From: CAMYJH01 sp041589735
Lineage (GTDB): Bacteria; Pseudomonadota; Gammaproteobacteria; HK1
Direction of reading: 5' to 3'
Assembly: GCA_041589735.1 (NCBI GenBank)
Contig: JBFHVA010000219.1
Coordinates: 1-6,230, forward strand
DNA length: 6,230 nt
In this document: positions 5,563 to 6,230 of the stretch, one piece after another
How positions within the stretch are numbered: position 1 is the first letter of the stretch
Layout: each line of letters opens with the position of its first letter
Notes under the pieces: model-generated
Databases searched by the model: none
What the model saw: only the letters and a program-made list of their open reading frames with translations
What the model was told of the DNA's origin: nothing
Position numbers and translations under genes: made by a program

Positions 5563-6230
5563 TCAGTTTTCAACGCCGCGCGTGACGAGCTCACGCACCT
5601 TCCTTCGCTGCACCTTTCCCACCGAACTTCTGGGCACGTCTTCAAGCACGTGAATCCGTTTCGGCGCCTTTACCGATCCCAGGCTTTTCTTGGCGAAGCC
5701 AATAATCTCCTCGACATCCGCGCTTTGACCGTTTCGAAGAGTGATGGCCGCGTGCACGGCTTCTCCCCACTTGTCGTCGGTCACGCCGAACACAACGCAT
5801 TCGCTCACAGCCGGATGAGCGGCAAGAGCCCTTTCCACTTCGCCGGGGTAGACGTTAAAGCCGCCGCTGATGATTAAATCCTTGATGCGATCGGTGATGT
5901 ATAAATAGCCTCGTTCGTCCAGATAACCGAGATCTCCGGTATGCAGCCAGCCATCCTTGAGCGCCTCGGCCGTTTGTTCGGGAAGATCCAGATAACCGCT
6001 CATAACCAGGTCGCCGCTGACTACGACCTCGCCCGCTTCACCCGGGGGAAGCAGTTTTCCGTCGAGGCTCATAATCTCCACCCGGTTGGTGAACCCCGCG
6101 CGCCCCGCGGAAGCCAGGCGTTCGTCGGACGCTTCTTCTGGCGTCAGTGCGGTGATGATCTGAGGGGCTTCGGTCAAGCCGTAGTTAGCGCCGATGATCG
6201 GACCGAACAGCGACTGTGCTTCGCGCACGC
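5563..6230 (-). CDS. AMP-forming acyl-CoA synthetase (C-terminal part, runs off right edge)
   Basis: About 222 C-terminal residues of an adenylate-forming (ANL superfamily) enzyme that activates a carboxylic acid with ATP and transfers it to CoA. Visible motifs, counted from the first complete codon at 6228, are: ANYGLTEAP (14-22, A5 motif), GWLHTGDLGYLDERGYLYIT (93-112, A7), the hinge and A8 region DRIKDLIISGGFNVYPGEVE (113-132), and the C-terminal PRSSVGKVQRR (199-209) with catalytic Lys205. The NVYPGEVE wording is typical of fatty-, aryl- or dicarboxyl-CoA ligases, and not of peptide synthetase domains. The acid substrate cannot be inferred because the binding pocket lies mostly in the missing N-terminal part. 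The GTG at 6228 is an internal valine codon. The stop lies 39 bases from the amidase stop, in convergent orientation. Confidence 0.92.
   Translation of the reverse strand, partial: VREAQSLFGPIIGANYGLTEAPQIITALTPEEASDERLASAGRAGFTNRVEIMSLDGKLLPPGEAGEVVVSGDLVMSGYLDLPEQTAEALKDGWLHTGDLGYLDERGYLYITDRIKDLIISGGFNVYPGEVERALAAHPAVSECVVFGVTDDKWGEAVHAAITLRNGQSADVEEIIGFAKKSLGSVKAPKRIHVLEDVPRSSVGKVQRRKVRELVTRGVEN

Overview
The window looks like a chromosomal piece of a heterotrophic proteobacterium. The main clue is a fused anthranilate synthase TrpE-TrpG behind a tryptophan attenuator with a Trp-Trp-Trp leader peptide. This arrangement is best known from Alphaproteobacteria such as Sinorhizobium, Brucella and Azospirillum, although TrpEG fusions occur elsewhere. 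A TRAP-type solute-binding protein, an amidase and an acyl-CoA synthetase fit a free-living organism that scavenges organic acids. The species cannot be named from this sequence alone.

Left part, all on the minus strand. Positions 1-252 hold the N-terminal 84 residues of a DctP-type TRAP periplasmic binding protein, which runs off the left edge. Next is a DUF488 protein (389-919, possibly from 961), then a secreted DUF4864 protein (1057-1563) with a GTG start and a good GGAGG ribosome-binding site.

Centre, plus strand. Between the divergent DUF4864 gene and trpEG lies a complete attenuation system. It has a TTGACA promoter element inside a dyad (1658-1685) and a 16-residue leader peptide MKTKQLAAERVWWWPS (1695-1745), apparently leaderless. 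Mutually exclusive RNA pairings follow (regions 1:2, 2:3 and 3:4), and then a strong intrinsic terminator (1789-1816). Behind it is trpEG (1886-4072). An amidase-signature hydrolase (4069-5523) overlaps its stop by ATGA, so the amidase is probably co-transcribed and translationally coupled with trpEG.

Right part. The C-terminal two-fifths or so of an AMP-forming acyl-CoA synthetase (5563-6230, minus) converges on the amidase across 39 bases and runs off the right edge.

The most interesting points are the compact, fully legible trp attenuator, the dyad over its promoter, and the unexplained amidase tied to tryptophan control. No mobile element, CRISPR array, tRNA or rRNA was seen.
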